From Ferruginibacter sp. (GTDB lineage Bacteria; Bacteroidota; Bacteroidia; Chitinophagales; Chitinophagaceae), in assembly GCA_019638575.1 (NCBI GenBank), contig JAHBTN010000026.1:1-45803 (forward strand): a DNA stretch of 45,803 bases. Direction: 5' to 3'. Positions 42,966-45,803 of the stretch are shown here, in pieces. The notes under the pieces were generated by a model. It had not been told where the DNA came from, made no database searches, and worked only from the letters and a program-made list of their open reading frames with translations. Numbering within the stretch: the first letter of the stretch is position 1; every line of letters starts with the position of its first letter. Both the position numbers and the translations under genes were made by a program.

Positions 42966-45803
42966 ATGAAAAAGCTGATTAGTTTACTGTTATTAACAGG
43001 CACACTGGGCGTGGTTGCACAAAACCCACAAATGCTAAAAGATGTTTTTCCGGGAAATAATAGCGGAACCATCCAACAGATAATTAAAACAAGTAATTAC
43101 ACCTTCTTTAATGAAGATGATGATGATGCTGACGTATATCCCAGCCTGTTCAGGACAGATGGTACGACAGCGGGCACCATCAAGCTCGACCTTACCTACC
43201 CCGGTTTTAATAACAGCAAAGCAACCATGCTGGCCAAACTGGGCGACAAGGTTGTTTTTACCGGCGACAACTTTGCGCCCAATAATAGTGTGATATGGGT
43301 TAGCGATGGTACACAGGCAGGCACCATCCCGCTGGAACAATTCAATCCCACAGCAACAGCAGGTGGAGGCCCAGTTTATCAATTAGAACCAATGAATGGA
43401 TATGTTTATTATACTGTTGTTGCCAACAACAACAAACTGCAATTAAGAAGAACCGATGGAACGGCGGCAGGCACTTCGCTTGTATATGAATTTAATGAGT
43501 ATGCAGGTGTTGCGCCGGTTGGCGCATTAATGCGCAATGTTAACGGCATGCTGTATTTTTTACTGTACGACCAATGGGGTTCGGGATATGATGCCATCTG
43601 GCGCAGTGATGGTACTGCTGCAGGCACTTTCCTACTCCGGGATCTTGGCACCGAATATTTCGGTATGGGTTACTTTATGGGTGCCGGTAGCAAAGTTTGT
43701 TTCATGGTAGGCAAATCAGCCAACAACAACTCGGTTTTATTTGTTACCGATGGAACAGCAGCAGGAACCGTTCCGATGTACGAGTTCAACAGTGTTTTTA
43801 ACACTAACATCTACCCTGCTTTTACAAACATTGGTACTACTTTATACTTTGCAGCAAACGATGGTGTGAATGGTAAAGAATTATGGAAGACGGATGGCAC
43901 AGCGGCTGGTACCCTGTTGGCCGCTGATATTATACCCGGGTCCGGTAGCTCTAATCCGGTTTATTTGACCGCATTGAATAATACCCTTTATTTCAATGCC
44001 TTTACACCGGCCAACGGAAGTGAGCTTTGGAAGTTTGACGGATCAGTCGCATCCCTGGTAAAAGACATAAACCCGGGAAGCAATGGCAGTGGCCCCGCCG
44101 GTTTAACCGTTTCAGATAATACTATTATTTTTTCCTCGAATGACGGTACCAATGGCGGAGAACTTTGGATAACAGATGGAACCGCTGATAATACAGTGAT
44201 GGTGGCTGATATTAACCCGGGCGCAGGCAATTCTGTTCCTAATACATTTACACCCGGCAACCCGGTTTACTTTGCGGCTACCAATGGAGTTAATGGTTTT
44301 GAAGTTTACAAACTTGATAATAACCCGGATATGCTCCCCGGGCCTCATCGTTTTTATGTGAATGATAATAGCATTGCCGGCGATGTGTTCACGTTGGCAG
44401 TTGGTAACAACGGCAATAATGGCTCAAAAACTTATCCATTTGCAACAATAGAATATGCGCTGACACAAGTACAGGCTGACGATACCATCTTTGTGGATGC
44501 AGGAACTTATGCCACAACTGATCTTAATATTACAAAAGAAATTACCATCCTGGGAACAAACTATCTTATTTCACCTAATAATCCAACAAATAAGTTAGTT
44601 GCGAATACTGCTATAAATCCCGAATCAATAATTACCGGTTCTACATTTACAATAGGTAGTAATAACATAACCCTCTCGGGCCTTACTTTCAGCCCGGGCA
44701 ATAAAACATCCCTTTTGCTTTCGAATACTGGTTACGGAAATTTCAAATACAATAATAACAGGCTTATAATAAATTCATCCAATAACCTGGTACTAACAGG
44801 ACAGGCTGTAGTAAGCCCTGATGTTCCTATTGCTTCAGGCTTTAATTTTTCTAACAACCGTTTTGAAAAATTAAATACAAGCGGCGGTACCACACTTCTT
44901 CTTAACTATCTTAATAATGTTACAATAAGCAATAATGCATTTGTTGTTACTGGCACAACAGTAAGAACGCAGACCACAGCCGCTATTGGTCAATCAGGTA
45001 TTGTTCACAACCTTACCTTTTCAGATAATGTTGTAGATAAAGCCAATTACAATCTTTTTACTTATAAACTTCGAGATGCACAGATAATACAGAATAAATT
45101 TTATAGTGCTCTTAACGGATTCCTGTTACAAAGTTTAATTCCGGAATCGTCGAATATTACCATTTCAGAAAATCTTTTTGAAAGAACAATGCCTATTGAT
45201 ATTTTTAGATACTTGAGAGATGATGGAAATGCAGCTGGAAGTTCAAACACAGTTAAAATTGAAAACAATATTTTTAATGCAGATGCAACTGGAAATACGG
45301 GCTATTACACCAATATTTTAACTGTTCAAATAAGTAATACTGTAACAGACCCTTCTGTAATCATTCGTGGCAATCAAATAAATCAACATGGAAATTACAG
45401 TGGGCTGTCTGTAAATTCGTTCCCTGGAATGTCACTCTTTGGGAAACTATCTAATCTTACAATTGAAAAAAATGAACTGACTTTTAGTGGTATAAATTAT
45501 ACACTGCCCGGCCCAGGTCCAGTTCCGCAACTTGTTAACCCGGCTATATACATCAGTAGCGAAACGTCAGGAAATAATTCGTTTCCTTCAAATGCTGTTG
45601 TCAATATACTTAACAATAAAATAGTGGGTTACAAACAATCCGTTGCTTTCTATGATGCAAATTCTGTAAATCCTGCAAATCCTTATATCGGTTATGGAAA
45701 TCTGCCCATTGGAGCAACGGTAAACATTAATAACAACAGTTTCACCGGCGACTCCATTTCCATCAACAACGGAACAACAAGCCAAACGGTAAATGCAACC
45801 TGT
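42966..45803 (+). CDS. Large secreted propeller/beta-helix protein, 3' end beyond window
   Basis: The frame is open from ATG 42966 to the last base (946 codons), so the C-terminus is missing. A signal peptide (MKKLISLLLLTGTLGVVAQ) leads into about eight repeats of the ELWxTDGTxxGT type (about 60-455), e.g. RTDGTTAGT, VTDGTAAGT and ELWITDGT, which probably form a propeller. From about 479 the segment GSKTYPFATIEYALTQVQAD and VDAGTY starts a right-handed parallel beta-helix with Asn-rich turns, running to the edge. Such proteins in Bacteroidetes usually end in a type IX sorting domain. The last visible residues VNATC often precede a further module. It is the first gene after the two-component pair and may be its target. 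Confidence 0.88.
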   Translation, partial: MKKLISLLLLTGTLGVVAQNPQMLKDVFPGNNSGTIQQIIKTSNYTFFNEDDDDADVYPSLFRTDGTTAGTIKLDLTYPGFNNSKATMLAKLGDKVVFTGDNFAPNNSVIWVSDGTQAGTIPLEQFNPTATAGGGPVYQLEPMNGYVYYTVVANNNKLQLRRTDGTAAGTSLVYEFNEYAGVAPVGALMRNVNGMLYFLLYDQWGSGYDAIWRSDGTAAGTFLLRDLGTEYFGMGYFMGAGSKVCFMVGKSANNNSVLFVTDGTAAGTVPMYEFNSVFNTNIYPAFTNIGTTLYFAANDGVNGKELWKTDGTAAGTLLAADIIPGSGSSNPVYLTALNNTLYFNAFTPANGSELWKFDGSVASLVKDINPGSNGSGPAGLTVSDNTIIFSSNDGTNGGELWITDGTADNTVMVADINPGAGNSVPNTFTPGNPVYFAATNGVNGFEVYKLDNNPDMLPGPHRFYVNDNSIAGDVFTLAVGNNGNNGSKTYPFATIEYALTQVQADDTIFVDAGTYATTDLNITKEITILGTNYLISPNNPTNKLVANTAINPESIITGSTFTIGSNNITLSGLTFSPGNKTSLLLSNTGYGNFKYNNNRLIINSSNNLVLTGQAVVSPDVPIASGFNFSNNRFEKLNTSGGTTLLLNYLNNVTISNNAFVVTGTTVRTQTTAAIGQSGIVHNLTFSDNVVDKANYNLFTYKLRDAQIIQNKFYSALNGFLLQSLIPESSNITISENLFERTMPIDIFRYLRDDGNAAGSSNTVKIENNIFNADATGNTGYYTNILTVQISNTVTDPSVIIRGNQINQHGNYSGLSVNSFPGMSLFGKLSNLTIEKNELTFSGINYTLPGPGPVPQLVNPAIYISSETSGNNSFPSNAVVNILNNKIVGYKQSVAFYDANSVNPANPYIGYGNLPIGATVNINNNSFTGDSISINNGTTSQTVNATC

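Overview
The window looks like chromosomal DNA from a Bacteroidota species, most likely in or near the Chitinophagaceae. Evidence: a SusC/SusD pair, TonB-linked receptors with carboxypeptidase-regulatory-like N-termini, fasciclin and DUF4397 lipoproteins, a long-form NusB, an E. coli-like SerA, a BT_3928-type membrane protein, AT-rich spacers without clear Shine-Dalgarno sequences, and several copies of the Bacteroidetes sigma-ABfr promoter (TTG-N19/20-TAnnTTTG). No rRNA, tRNA, CRISPR array or insertion sequence was recognised.

Layout. 1-4.3 kb: the tail of an unidentified membrane protein, a polytopic patatin-like lipase, and two unrecognised lipoproteins on the other strand. 4.4-9.2 kb: housekeeping genes (pdhB, a TlpA-like thiol-disulfide protein, thiolase) plus a small secreted protein and a c-type cytochrome lipoprotein. 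9.2-12 kb: a minus-strand operon (DUF1599 protein, BT_3928-type MauE/DoxX protein, orphan DppB-type permease) divergent from folP. 12-17.4 kb: an alkaline-phosphatase-superfamily enzyme, a secreted unknown, serA and a membrane-anchored serine hydrolase. 17.4-24.1 kb: a DeoR regulator, SusC, SusD and a DUF4397 lipoprotein, with a perfect palindrome upstream and a strong terminator at the end. 24.1-31 kb: a fused SpmA/SpmB-type membrane protein, a 91-bp heptamer repeat array, ychF, and a TonB receptor/fasciclin lipoprotein operon. 31-38.2 kb: purC, trhO, groES-groEL, nusB, a DUF1573 lipoprotein, yajC and coaE. 38.2-45.8 kb: a decayed cupin gene, a large two-component sensor kinase (14 propeller repeats), its NarL/LuxR-type response regulator, and a large secreted propeller/beta-helix protein that runs off the right edge.

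The most interesting region is 38.5-45.8 kb. Two closely related palindromes (consensus TATTCCCC-RAAA-GGGG-WATT) lie just upstream of the kinase promoter and in the gap between the response regulator and the secreted protein. They have the 7-2-7 inverted-heptamer layout typical of NarL/LuxR-class response regulators. The inference is a self-contained, autoregulated circuit: periplasmic propeller sensor, response regulator, surface protein. Second in interest are intergenic repeats with a strict 7-nt period (best at 25403-25493), and third a cupin pseudogene that has lost its metal-binding core.
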